From positions 1 through 47,230 of the forward strand of contig CALAEY010000032.1 of NCBI GenBank assembly GCA_937891085.1: DNA of 47,230 bases. Reading direction: 5' to 3'. The notes under the pieces are model-generated. The model was not told where the DNA came from. It ran no database searches and saw only the letters and a list, made by a program, of their open reading frames with translations. Each line of letters opens with the position of its first letter. Positions within the stretch are counted from its first letter, which is position 1. The stretch is from an uncultured Prevotellaceae bacterium (GTDB taxonomy: Bacteria; Bacteroidota; Bacteroidia; Bacteroidales; Bacteroidaceae). Both the position numbers and the translations under genes were made by a program. Shown here one piece after another: positions 17,771 through 24,953 of the stretch.

Positions 17771-18289
17771 ATGAAACTGCAAAAAGCAACAACAAACGAT
17801 TTTGACGCTATTATCGCTTTCTACGATGATGTGATAGAACGCACGCATGATATAGCTGTTTTTGCCTGATGGAGCAAAGGTAAGCACCCTACAGCCGAAG
17901 GCATCAGGGCCTATATAGATGAGGGAAGCATGTATCTCTGCGGGAGCATGGGGTGATAGTAGGCACTATGGCTCTCACGATGTGCCAAGGCGAGGAATAC
18001 CACGCCATAGAGTGGAGGCAGCAGTTGGCCGACGATGAGGTGGCTGTGCTCCATATCCTGGCCGTGAGTCCTGATTGTCAAGGTAAGGGCATAGGCTCAG
18101 AGATGGTCTATGAGGTCAATACGCCTTGCCACTTCAGCAGGGAAGAAGAGCATTCGTCTCGATGCCCTTGCCTCCAACACGCCAGCCCATCGTCTCTATG
18201 AGCGCTTGGGTTTCGAGTACCGTGGCAAGCAGCATCTCTATGCCGAGAATACCGGCTGGACGGACTTCTTCTTTTTCGAACTTAAATGA
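17771..18289 (+). pseudogene. GNAT acetyltransferase, broken by one stop and two frameshifts
   Basis: The conceptual 172-residue protein begins MKLQKATTNDFDAIIAFYDDV and ends GWTDFFFFELK, a GNAT fold. The acetyl-CoA loop is SPDCQGKGIGSEMV and the C-terminal motif is ASNTPAHRLYERLGFEYRG. Three lesions are visible. An in-frame TGA at 17867-17869 sits where CGA (Arg, before WSKGKHP) is expected. A probable one-base deletion lies near 17940 (YLC-REHGVIVG). A probable one-base insertion lies near 18117 (YEV-IRLATSAGKK). The two shifts cancel, so the original frame is restored at the end. The product cannot be made in one piece. Confidence 0.85.
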
Positions 18290-18340
18290 TTCAGGTCCAA
18301 TGTCACTTTTTGGTTTCCTTGAAGATAAAATGAACAGGCT

Positions 18341-18775
18341 ATGGTAAAGAAGGTTTTAATAGCGATTCTGACTATCTGCAGCATAGCGCTTTGCTCTTCT
18401 TGCTCCAGTAGTCGCTATGCAGGACAGAGCATTTCTGCACTTGCTGATAGGATATGGCTATTCAGTCAAGACCGTCCAGATGGTTTCACGCTTGACATCA
18501 GCAGCATGACAGAGCCGACTGTGGGCATCTCCGTCGCCTATGCAAAGACGCAGAACAGCCATTCGCACAAGCAGCTCCGTAAGGTGGTCCGCCATGCCTT
18601 GCGTCATGATGGCATCGTAGGCGGTTGGTTCAATAGTGATGATAGCCTATACTATTTCGACAGCACCCACCTCTTCCCTGAAGATTCCTTGATTCCAGCC
18701 CTCAGATTTGCCAAGCAAAACGGACAGTATGGCGTGTTTATCCTCTCCAAAGGGGAAACTATTTCTGTGGAGTAG
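18341..18775 (+). CDS. Small predicted lipoprotein of unknown function
   Basis: This 144-residue protein has a signal peptide and a lipobox ALCSSC, lipidation Cys21, followed by SSSRYAG. The mature part has no motif I recognise. It has an amphipathic segment (IWLFSQDRPDGFTLDISSM), a His/Arg-rich helix (SHKQLRKVVRHALRHDG), and an acidic aromatic stretch (GGWFNSDDSLYYFDSTHLF). It lies 51 bases after the broken acetyltransferase gene on the same strand and before the fold-back region. It is a plausible real gene because of its start, lipobox and length, but no function is assigned. Confidence 0.65.
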   Translation: MVKKVLIAILTICSIALCSSCSSSRYAGQSISALADRIWLFSQDRPDGFTLDISSMTEPTVGISVAYAKTQNSHSHKQLRKVVRHALRHDGIVGGWFNSDDSLYYFDSTHLFPEDSLIPALRFAKQNGQYGVFILSKGETISVE

Positions 18776-18811
18776 GGGGCGCATAACTTTCCCTTTGATG
18801 CCCCATCTGCG

Positions 18812-19030
18812 TTTTTCCTTTCACCTTTCACCGAGTGCGTGAAAATGCATATATATCATAGATAAACTATGGTGAAAGCAAAGTGCCTTCCTTTCACCTC
18901 CTTTCACCACCCTTCACGTCTGTGGTGAAAGGCCGTGAAAGGCGGTGAAAGGAAACGGTTTCTCTTTCACGTTTGTTTCTTTATAAGTATCATCTGTTTT
19001 CTGCCTCTTGGTGAAAGGTGAAAGGAAAAA
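18812..19030. repeat. 219-bp nested fold-back element
   Basis: Perfect 21-bp terminal inverted repeats lie at 18812-18832 and 19010-19030, built on cctttcacctttcacc. Nested inside are an 11-bp pair (18888-18898 with 18944-18954) and a second 11-bp pair (18900-18910 with 18922-18932), all from the same cctttcacc word. No ORF spans it. It sits where plus-strand and minus-strand transcription converge. It could be a MITE-like element, a large terminator, or a protein-binding array. Confidence 0.75.
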
Positions 19031-19144
19031 TCGAAGCAGGACTTTTCATAGGCATTGAGGCAGAGACGGTAAATCTGCAAAGCCGCTTAGTAAAAGCCAA
19101 AGGCACTTCATAGGAAACTCGCTGCAAAGCGATGCAAAGTTAAA

Positions 19145-19228
19145 TCAGCACTGCTGTCTGTACAAACAGCACTGTTGTCTGTACAATCACCAGTGCTGTC
19201 TGTACAATCAGCAGTGCTGTCAGAAGAA
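19145..19228. repeat. Four tandem 21-bp repeats
   Basis: Four contiguous 21-base units run at 19145-19165, 19166-19186, 19187-19207 and 19208-19228. The first three share the tail gtctgtacaa. Units 1 and 4 carry cagcactgctg and its reverse complement cagcagtgctg, so they can pair. There are no spacers and no cas genes, so this is not CRISPR. Apart from this and the fold-back, 18776-19280 shows no gene. Confidence 0.85.
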
Positions 19229-19280
19229 TGTAAGGCAGGGCGCAACATTTTGTCTGCCTATGCCTTCTGTTTTTGCTGCC

Positions 19281-20096
19281 TTATTCTACGAGTTTCGTCA
19301 GGTCGGCCTTGATCAGGCAATGGTCGCTGAGCATGGCATTGTTGATGACTTTCACGTTGGAGTGCGCAAAGCCCTTGGTGATGATATTGTCGTAGCAGCT
19401 GCGAGGCGCACTGCCAGCAGGGTAGGTGAGGATGTCGCCTAAGTAGCCGTGATTGGCCATATCATAACCAGCCTCGATAAACGCATCAAACTCTTCGCTT
19501 TTGCTCGTGTTCCAATCTGCACACATGATGACGTACTTATCGTTCTTGAAAGTCTCTATCAGCTCTTGGATCTGGAGGGCACGATAGGCAGCGCCGTTTT
19601 CGCCTTGGTTCCAATCCAAGTGTGTGGAAACCACCTTCACGATGTCACCATCCAGACGCATGGTGGTGACCAGGTAGTAGCGTTTCTGCACCATCTTGGA
19701 GAACAATACGGTATCTGTGCGCAGCACCTCGATGCCATTGCTGAAGATGGCGTTACAGTTGTAGTCATACTTCGGACCAATCTGACCATCGTGATAATTG
19801 GAGAGGATGGCATCACGGGCCTCCACAGCTGCTTGGGTCTCTGTGGCATTGACCATCAGCGGATTATACTCCACCAGGGCGAGGACATCAGCATTGAGGT
19901 CGTTGAAGTAGGCACGATACGTTTGCTTATAGAAATCAAGCACAGCGTGTGTGAGTTTGGTATCTCCAGATTTACCAAGCGCAAAATGTCCGATGTTCCA
20001 ACTGGCCACGGTGATTTTCGTGAAACGCCTGTCTTGTGCGTTGAGGCTCAGGCACAGCAGTGTGCAGAGAGCCAAGAGTGTAAGAAATCTTTTCAT
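19281..20096 (-). CDS. Exported endonuclease/exonuclease/phosphatase-family protein
   Basis: This 271-residue protein has a signal peptide (MKRFLTLLALCTLLCLSLNAQ) and an EEP (DNase I-like) fold. Catalytic-site motifs are VASWNIGHF near the start, LALVEYNP, STHLDWN, IMCADWN, and SDHCLIKADL at the C-terminus, giving the usual metal-binding Glu/Asp/Asn and the His pair. It should act in the periplasm or outside on a phosphodiester such as nucleic acid, phospholipid or sugar phosphate; substrate is not determinable. The start at 20096 gives a clean signal peptide; a longer reading to 20120 overlaps the upstream gene. It is the last gene of the spmAB-ybeY operon. Confidence 0.85.
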   Translation of the reverse strand: MKRFLTLLALCTLLCLSLNAQDRRFTKITVASWNIGHFALGKSGDTKLTHAVLDFYKQTYRAYFNDLNADVLALVEYNPLMVNATETQAAVEARDAILSNYHDGQIGPKYDYNCNAIFSNGIEVLRTDTVLFSKMVQKRYYLVTTMRLDGDIVKVVSTHLDWNQGENGAAYRALQIQELIETFKNDKYVIMCADWNTSKSEEFDAFIEAGYDMANHGYLGDILTYPAGSAPRSCYDNIITKGFAHSNVKVINNAMLSDHCLIKADLTKLVE

Positions 20097-20100
20097 AATA

Positions 20101-20622
20101 TCAATAGCTAATGTATTCATTCATGCCTAATTTCTCATCATAACCATATTCGCCAAAGGTGACGAAGTTGTCGATATACCAATTTCCACGCTCGAAGACC
20201 ATTGGGAGTTCCACGAGAGTCTCTTCCCCAAAGTTGGAGATGATGACGCGCACTTTGGCGCTGTTTTCCTTAAGTTCGGAGATAGACTCGATCTTCATGG
20301 CGAGGTCGCTCCAGTCTTGTCCCTGAATCCAGTAGTCGGATTCATAGTAGCCCAGATCGTCTTCCTCTGCATGCGCCTTGTCGTAATCTTCCACTTGCTT
20401 CAGCACATCGTTGAAGTCCTTGGAGCAGTAGTCTTTCTCGAAGTTGCGCTGGCTGATAACGGCCAAGCCATTGGCCGTATTGTTCTCATTGTACACCCCA
20501 AATACGTCATCGTAGATAGCGGTGACACGTTCAGAAAGATAAGCCTCCGAGTGCTTATCTGCTTTATCTGACGAGCAGGCAGCAAATAGTCCTGCTAGAA
20601 TGCAAATCAAAATTTTTCTCAT
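20101..20622 (-). CDS. DUF3828-like lipoprotein
   Basis: This 173-residue predicted lipoprotein has a lipobox LFAAC with Cys16, then SSDKADKHSEAYL. The body contains VYNENNTANGLAVISQRNFEKDYCSKDFNDVLK, an acidic DYWIQGQDWSDL, and beta strands ending VELPMVFERGNWYIDNFV. This is the pattern of DUF3828/YbjP-like NTF2-type domains. Its ATG overlaps the ybeY stop by four bases, and it precedes the EEP protein by four bases, so it is translated as part of the operon. Role is unknown; the family call is moderate. Confidence 0.7.
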   Translation of the reverse strand: MRKILICILAGLFAACSSDKADKHSEAYLSERVTAIYDDVFGVYNENNTANGLAVISQRNFEKDYCSKDFNDVLKQVEDYDKAHAEEDDLGYYESDYWIQGQDWSDLAMKIESISELKENSAKVRVIISNFGEETLVELPMVFERGNWYIDNFVTFGEYGYDEKLGMNEYISY

Positions 20623-21044
20623 ATATTCATTGTTTTAAGTAGTTCTAATGCTTTGTTTTCAGCGGCTTCCATGATTTCACGCTCACCAGGCCCCTTGTCG
20701 TTGATGCCACAGAGGTGCAGGATGCCATGAATGATGACGCGATGCAACTCACGTTCGTAGGGTTGATTCAGCATCTCTGCATTGGAGCGCACGGTGTCAA
20801 GGCTGATGAAAATATCACCACTCAGACGATGACCCTCGCAATAGTCGAAGGTGATGATGTCTGTATAGTAATCGTGCTGCAGGTACTCCAGATTCACCTC
20901 CAAGATGCGCTGATCAGAACAGAAAAAATAACTGATAGGCCCTACACGTTTGTTGTAAGTAGCAGCCACCACCTTGATCCACTCCCTCACCTGCGCTTCA
21001 TTGATGGCAGGCATCTCAATATCTTCTGTCTGAAAGGTAATCAT
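20619..21044 (-). CDS. ybeY: Endoribonuclease YbeY (rRNA maturation)
   Basis: YbeY is a metal-dependent RNase that takes part in 16S rRNA 3'-end maturation and 70S quality control. The 141-residue protein has the family core: YLQHDYYTDIITFDYCEG, LSGDIFISLDTV, and the metal motif HRVIIHGILHLCGINDKG. Two of the usual three His ligands are present (HGILH). The third position, His in E. coli HGxLHLxGxDH, is Asp here, which I recall as common in Bacteroidetes members. Conserved Arg and acidic residues elsewhere look normal. It lies three bases after spmAB and overlaps the DUF3828 gene. Confidence 0.93.
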   Translation of the reverse strand: MITFQTEDIEMPAINEAQVREWIKVVAATYNKRVGPISYFFCSDQRILEVNLEYLQHDYYTDIITFDYCEGHRLSGDIFISLDTVRSNAEMLNQPYERELHRVIIHGILHLCGINDKGPGEREIMEAAENKALELLKTMNI

Positions 21045-21047
21045 CGT

Positions 21048-22280
21048 TTATGCAAAGAATAAGTAACTGATAATGATACCTGCGATGATGCCAGAGAAGT
21101 CGGCCAGCAAACCGCAAGTCACAGCATTTCGCGTCTTCGTCACTCCCACGCTTCCGAAATACACTGCTAATATATAAAAGGTGGTATCTGAAGCGCCACG
21201 CACCACACAACTCATCCTACCAACCAGAGAATCAGCGCCATACTGCTGCATGGTGTCTATCATCAGGCCATTGGCACCACTACCGCTAAGCGACTTCATC
21301 AAGGCCGTTGGCAATGCCCCCACGAAGGTGGTGTCTATGCCCGTCAAGCCTACCAGCCAACCAATGCCATCTACCAGAATATCCATTGCTCCAGAAGCAC
21401 GGAAAACACCGATGCCCACGAGGAATGCCACCAAATAGGGGATGATGCGTACAGCCGTATTAAACCCATCCTTCGCCCCTTCGATGAAAGCATCATAGAC
21501 ATTGGCCTTCTTCCACATGCCCCAAATGATGAACAGGATGATGATGCCAAAAAGGATGATGTTGGCCACCAGAGTAGAGTAGGTGCCCATGGTTTCACGG
21601 CTCACAGTGAGGAAGAGCCACATCAGCAAGCTGAAGAACACACAGATGCCAGCCACTAAGGAGAGTATCGCCTTATTGAATAGGTTGATCTTCTGACTGA
21701 TACTCACCACCGTGATGCCCACCATCGTGGAGATGGTTGTAGTGATCAGCGTAGGGATAAAGATATCCGTGGGTTGCGCGGCCCCCATCTGCGAGCGATA
21801 CATCATGATGCTGATAGGAATCAAGATCAGTCCGCTCGTATTGATCACTAGGAACATGATCATCGGATTGGTAGCCGTGTCTTTCTTGGGATTCAGCTCT
21901 TGGAGTTGATCCATCGCCTTGAGCCCCAGAGGCGTAGCCGCATTGTCCAATCCCAGCATGTTGGCACTCAGATTCATGAAGATAGAGCCAAGGGCAGGGT
22001 GTCCTTTAGGGATGTCTGGAAAGAGTCGGCAAAGCACAGGGCTCAAAAACCTTGAGAGGGCATCAATCATGCCACTCTTCTCACCTATCTTCATGATGCC
22101 CAACCAGAAAGCCAGAAGTCCCGTCAATCCCAGCGAAATCTCAAAGGCCGACTTTGAGGAATCAAACGTAGAGTTCACGAGTGTGGTGAATATCTCCGTA
22201 TCGCCCAAGAATATCGTTTTGCAAAGCGCCACGATAAAAGCAATGGCGAAAAATGCTATCCAAATGTAGTTTAGTACCAT
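21048..22280 (-). CDS. Fused SpmA-SpmB (Gate-domain) membrane protein
   Basis: This 410-residue, multi-helix inner-membrane protein joins the two spore-maturation protein families in one chain. The N-half is SpmA-like, with FEISLGLTGLLAFWLGIMKI and NMLGLDNAATPLGLKAM. The C-half is SpmB-like, with PTALMKSLSGSGANGLM and ASDTTFYILAVYFGSVG. Both carry Gate (nucleoside-recognition/transporter) domains. The fusion is usual in non-sporulating Bacteroidetes, so the spore name is historical and a transport role is likely but unassigned. The -7 box TATTTTTG (22309-22302 on the minus strand) and first codons are copied at 26127-26185. Confidence 0.92.
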   Translation of the reverse strand: MVLNYIWIAFFAIAFIVALCKTIFLGDTEIFTTLVNSTFDSSKSAFEISLGLTGLLAFWLGIMKIGEKSGMIDALSRFLSPVLCRLFPDIPKGHPALGSIFMNLSANMLGLDNAATPLGLKAMDQLQELNPKKDTATNPMIMFLVINTSGLILIPISIMMYRSQMGAAQPTDIFIPTLITTTISTMVGITVVSISQKINLFNKAILSLVAGICVFFSLLMWLFLTVSRETMGTYSTLVANIILFGIIILFIIWGMWKKANVYDAFIEGAKDGFNTAVRIIPYLVAFLVGIGVFRASGAMDILVDGIGWLVGLTGIDTTFVGALPTALMKSLSGSGANGLMIDTMQQYGADSLVGRMSCVVRGASDTTFYILAVYFGSVGVTKTRNAVTCGLLADFSGIIAGIIISYLFFA

Positions 22281-22316
22281 GTCATTTTCAGTTTAATGAT
22301 GCAAAAATAAAGAAAA
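22258..22316. repeat. 59-bp direct repeat, left copy (spmAB start and promoter)
   Basis: The 59 bases from atccaaatgtag to ataaagaaaa are identical to 26127-26185. This copy holds the first codons of spmAB and its -7 box. With its partner it brackets the NVEALA cassette, giving a repeat period of 3869 bases. Confidence 0.95.
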
Positions 22317-22450
22317 ATCCTTAAACCACGTGTTTTCTACACTTATTTCCTATCTTAATGTATGAATATCCGCAAAGCTATAAACACCTCATAGTTCTGT
22401 TACATTACGAAATGTCTTACGGTAAAATACGGGATTATTGGAAAAGATAA

Positions 22451-22492
22451 TTACGATTTACTTGCATAATATCATCGTAATGGCTATTTTTG
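22451..22492 (+). promoter_or_regulatory. Promoter and possible operator of the NVEALA cassette
   Basis: TTG at 22462-22464 and TATTTTTG at 22485-22492 form a well-spaced promoter 46 bases before the first gene. An inverted repeat, ttacgat (22451-22457) and atcgtaa (22474-22480), surrounds the -33 element and could be an operator. The rest of the 22317-22537 gap shows nothing further. Confidence 0.6.
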
Positions 22493-22537
22493 TAGCAAAA
22501 TAGTTATTTAGTTAATAAGAAAACCAGAAAACAACAA

Positions 22538-23447
22538 ATGATGCCATATAATACAGAATACATCAAACAGTGTTTCATTGTAGGGGCAATGTTTCTTTTA
22601 GTGTCTTCCTGCAGTGCTGATAAGGAAGGTTCCGTGACAGATGTGGTATCTCGATGGAACGGCAGGGAGATCGTCTTTCCAGAAAACTCCATTTTTACCA
22701 TTCAGGGAAAAGATATAGTGGACTTCCAGTTCCATGATGCGGAATTTAAAATTCTTTGTTATGTAGATGAGAAAGGCTACATGCCTTTTCTAAAGCAATT
22801 AGGTTTATGGAATCATTATATCATGGGTCTTAATGCGACTATGGGCAGATTGGTGCCAGTGATATTTTATGTGAATGCCAATGATACAGATGAGCTGAAT
22901 ATGGTTCTTCAGCACGAAGATTTTAGATATCCTCTATGTATTGATCAAAGTGGAGAGCTCAATCGAATAAATCATTTTCCTACACAAATTGACTTTCAGA
23001 CATTCTTGTTAGACAAGGCCAATAGAGTGGTGGGAATCGGCAATCCCATAAGAAACATTAACGTGGAGAAGGTTTATTACGATATCATGTCTAATAGGGA
23101 GAGAGAAAGTTTGATAACTAGAATCTCAACAGAAATTAGTGTAGATGCTACAGAAATTGATTTTGGCCAGATTCCCATAGGTGTGGAGCAAACTCAAACT
23201 ATAACCATAAGTAATATAGGGCAAAAGTAATATAGGGCAAAATCCATTGGTGATAGAAAAGACCTCAACTTCATGTGGCTGTACGATAGTAGAAAATAGT
23301 AAGGAGCCTATTGCTCCAAATCAGAAAACGGAAGTAACGATTAAATACAATCCCGATAAGAAAGGTTTCTTTTCAAAGACCGTCACCATATATTGTAATA
23401 CTGGCAAGATGCCACTTCAGATAAGAGTTAAAGGAAATGTGATTTAA
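22538..23447 (+). pseudogene. DUF1573-domain lipoprotein, frameshifted by a 16-bp tandem duplication
   Basis: The N-part (230 residues) has a lipobox LLVSSC with Cys25. A domain of about 150 residues follows, ending in the start of a DUF1573 Ig-like domain (VDATEIDFGQIPIGVEQTQT). The frame then closes at 23228-23230. The next frame at 23247 continues the same domain (KTSTSCGCTIVENS ... IRVKGNVI). At the break the 16-mer agtaatatagggcaaa is present twice in tandem (23210-23225, 23226-23241). Removing one copy restores a single reading: NIGQ then NPLVIEK. DUF1573 proteins are exported beta-sandwich proteins common in Bacteroidetes. It may be a recent mutation or a switchable one. Confidence 0.88.
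23210..23241 (+). repeat. 16-bp perfect tandem duplication
   Basis: Two adjacent copies of agtaatatagggcaaa shift the frame by one base within the DUF1573 gene. Loss of one copy by slippage would repair it exactly. Confidence 0.95.
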
Positions 23448-23485
23448 GCAGTTGTATATTATTAACCTTTTAAAATTTAAGAACA

Positions 23486-23752
23486 ATGAAAAGAGTTTTA
23501 TTTTCCATGATTCTCGCTATCGCTTCGGTGATAGGTGCTTTACATGCTTATGGGGCATATACCAATGATTCCCCAACCCTCTCTGATTTGGCTAAAGCAA
23601 ATATTGAAGCTTTGGCGAGTATACCAGAACTTAGCTTATGCCACGAAAATTACGTAAGTGACGCGGCTTCTTGGACAATATGGTGTGAGTCTTGCGAGAT
23701 TGAGCGAGGACGGGCAATAGATGATCCTGACGGATATTGTGTGGTAAAGTAG
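23486..23752 (+). CDS. NVEALA-family secreted peptide precursor
   Basis: This 88-residue protein has a signal-like N-terminus (MKRVLFSMILAIASVIGALHAYGAY) and then the family-defining motif in the form ANIEALASI, near residues 38-46. The C-terminal half has four Cys (LSLCH, TIWCESC, GYC). NVEALA proteins are small, exported, poorly studied Bacteroidales proteins usually encoded next to TolB-like 6-bladed propeller lipoproteins, as here. Function is unknown; a secreted peptide or ligand for its neighbours is inference. It follows the broken DUF1573 gene by 38 bases. Confidence 0.85.
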   Translation: MKRVLFSMILAIASVIGALHAYGAYTNDSPTLSDLAKANIEALASIPELSLCHENYVSDAASWTIWCESCEIERGRAIDDPDGYCVVK

Positions 23753-23762
23753 AAAGGATAAG

Positions 23763-23796
23763 GAAGAGGAAGAGCTCCTTTGCTCTCCCTCTTCTT
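23763..23796 (+). promoter_or_regulatory. Hairpin between the NVEALA and TolB-like genes
   Basis: A strong stem, roughly gaagaggaagagc pairing with gctctccctcttc, lies just past the NVEALA stop and has no T-run. It may protect the upstream message or partly attenuate the propeller genes. Confidence 0.5.
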
Positions 23797-23817
23797 GCTA
23801 AACAAATAATCTCTACG

Positions 23818-24951
23818 ATGAAAAAACTTATTGTTTTCATGGCAAGTTTTGTCTTGCTGTTTGCCTCATGTGGCAAGGATTCTCCAAAACCATCTCATGA
23901 CTATATGGTGTTGGATCAAATAGAGTATGTGAAAGAATTTCCTGTCAGCATTGACTTGCCAGATAAAGGGCAAGATACAGGATTTGACATTATAGGGATA
24001 ACACATTTTCAGATTTTTGACTCCTTATTGTTTGTGAGCTTGAAAGGAGAAAGAAATGGATTCTGGCAATTTTATTCTATGGAGAATAGGCAGTTAGTAG
24101 GCAAGATGTTGGGGATAGGACAAGGTCCAAATGAACTTCCATTTCAGATATATAGTGAAAATGACTATTCGATAAAAAAGAAAAACGGGGAGCTGGTGGC
24201 AACTATCTTTAACTCCAGAAGAGGTGAGGAATATCAACTGAATATCAGCAATACTTTAGAGAATGATTTGTTAGATATGAAGCTCATAGGCAGTGATATA
24301 TCTAGAAGAGCAGTGACTGTGAAGGAAACTGATGGGAATGCTTTTCTTTGCCGAGAGGTATCTAATACGATGACACAGCAAAACAGGTATCTGTTGATAG
24401 ACGGAGAGAAAAAAGTTCCTGATGTTCTTCAGAAACTGAATCTGGCAGAAGTTGTGGAAGGTGAGCAAATAGAGGACATGAACATCATTTCTACATCTAT
24501 CAGAGAATCTCATGGTATCTTTCTGGAAGTGCCTATCTATTTGAACTATATTAACCTATATTCACTAGATGGGAAACTAAGTAAGACCATTTGTCCAGAA
24601 AAAGAACTTTCGAATATTAGCTCTATTTTACGGAACAGCGATTCTTTGCGTAAGCATACTTACACAGCTGTTGCAACTTTCGATGCATTCTTTGGAGTTT
24701 CATTCTACAACCATACGTGGACAGAACAAGGCATGGGGCTGGAGAAGTCTTCACAAATCCAACTCTTCGATTGGAGCGGAAAGCCTTTGGCAGCTATCAA
24801 CGTCAATAGAATCGTTACTAGCTTCGACATATACTTCGCTAGGGGTGAGCTCTATCTGTTTTCCTCATCTGACGATGAATTTGTGAAGTATGATATCAGT
24901 GACCTTTTAAGTCAACTGAATGATATAATTTCTCAATATAATAAATTGTGA
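23818..24951 (+). CDS. TolB-like 6-bladed beta-propeller lipoprotein (copy 1)
   Basis: This 377-residue predicted lipoprotein has lipobox LFASC with Cys18, then GKDSPKPS. The body shows repeated beta blades with the family phrases DTGFDIIGI, FWQFYSMENRQLVGKMLGIGQGPNE, LYLNYINLYSLDGKLSKT and FFGVSFYNHTW. It ends IQLFDWSGKPLAAINVNRI and LYLFSSSDDEFVKYD. The start at 23818 gives a clean signal peptide; the open frame extends upstream through the NVEALA 3' end only by chance. Such proteins are thought to be surface-exposed partners of NVEALA peptides. It is followed at three bases by a paralogue. Confidence 0.85.
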   Translation: MKKLIVFMASFVLLFASCGKDSPKPSHDYMVLDQIEYVKEFPVSIDLPDKGQDTGFDIIGITHFQIFDSLLFVSLKGERNGFWQFYSMENRQLVGKMLGIGQGPNELPFQIYSENDYSIKKKNGELVATIFNSRRGEEYQLNISNTLENDLLDMKLIGSDISRRAVTVKETDGNAFLCREVSNTMTQQNRYLLIDGEKKVPDVLQKLNLAEVVEGEQIEDMNIISTSIRESHGIFLEVPIYLNYINLYSLDGKLSKTICPEKELSNISSILRNSDSLRKHTYTAVATFDAFFGVSFYNHTWTEQGMGLEKSSQIQLFDWSGKPLAAINVNRIVTSFDIYFARGELYLFSSSDDEFVKYDISDLLSQLNDIISQYNKL

Positions 24952-24953
24952 AG

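Noticed and set aside
17953..18201. Separate short acetyltransferase-like gene
   Set aside because: It is the middle fragment of the broken GNAT gene, bounded by two frameshifts, not an independent gene.
19145..19228. CRISPR array
   Set aside because: The 21-bp units are directly adjacent with no spacers, and no cas genes are nearby.
21048..22280. Evidence for sporulation
   Set aside because: The spmAB fusion is widespread in non-sporulating Bacteroidetes and no other spore gene is present.
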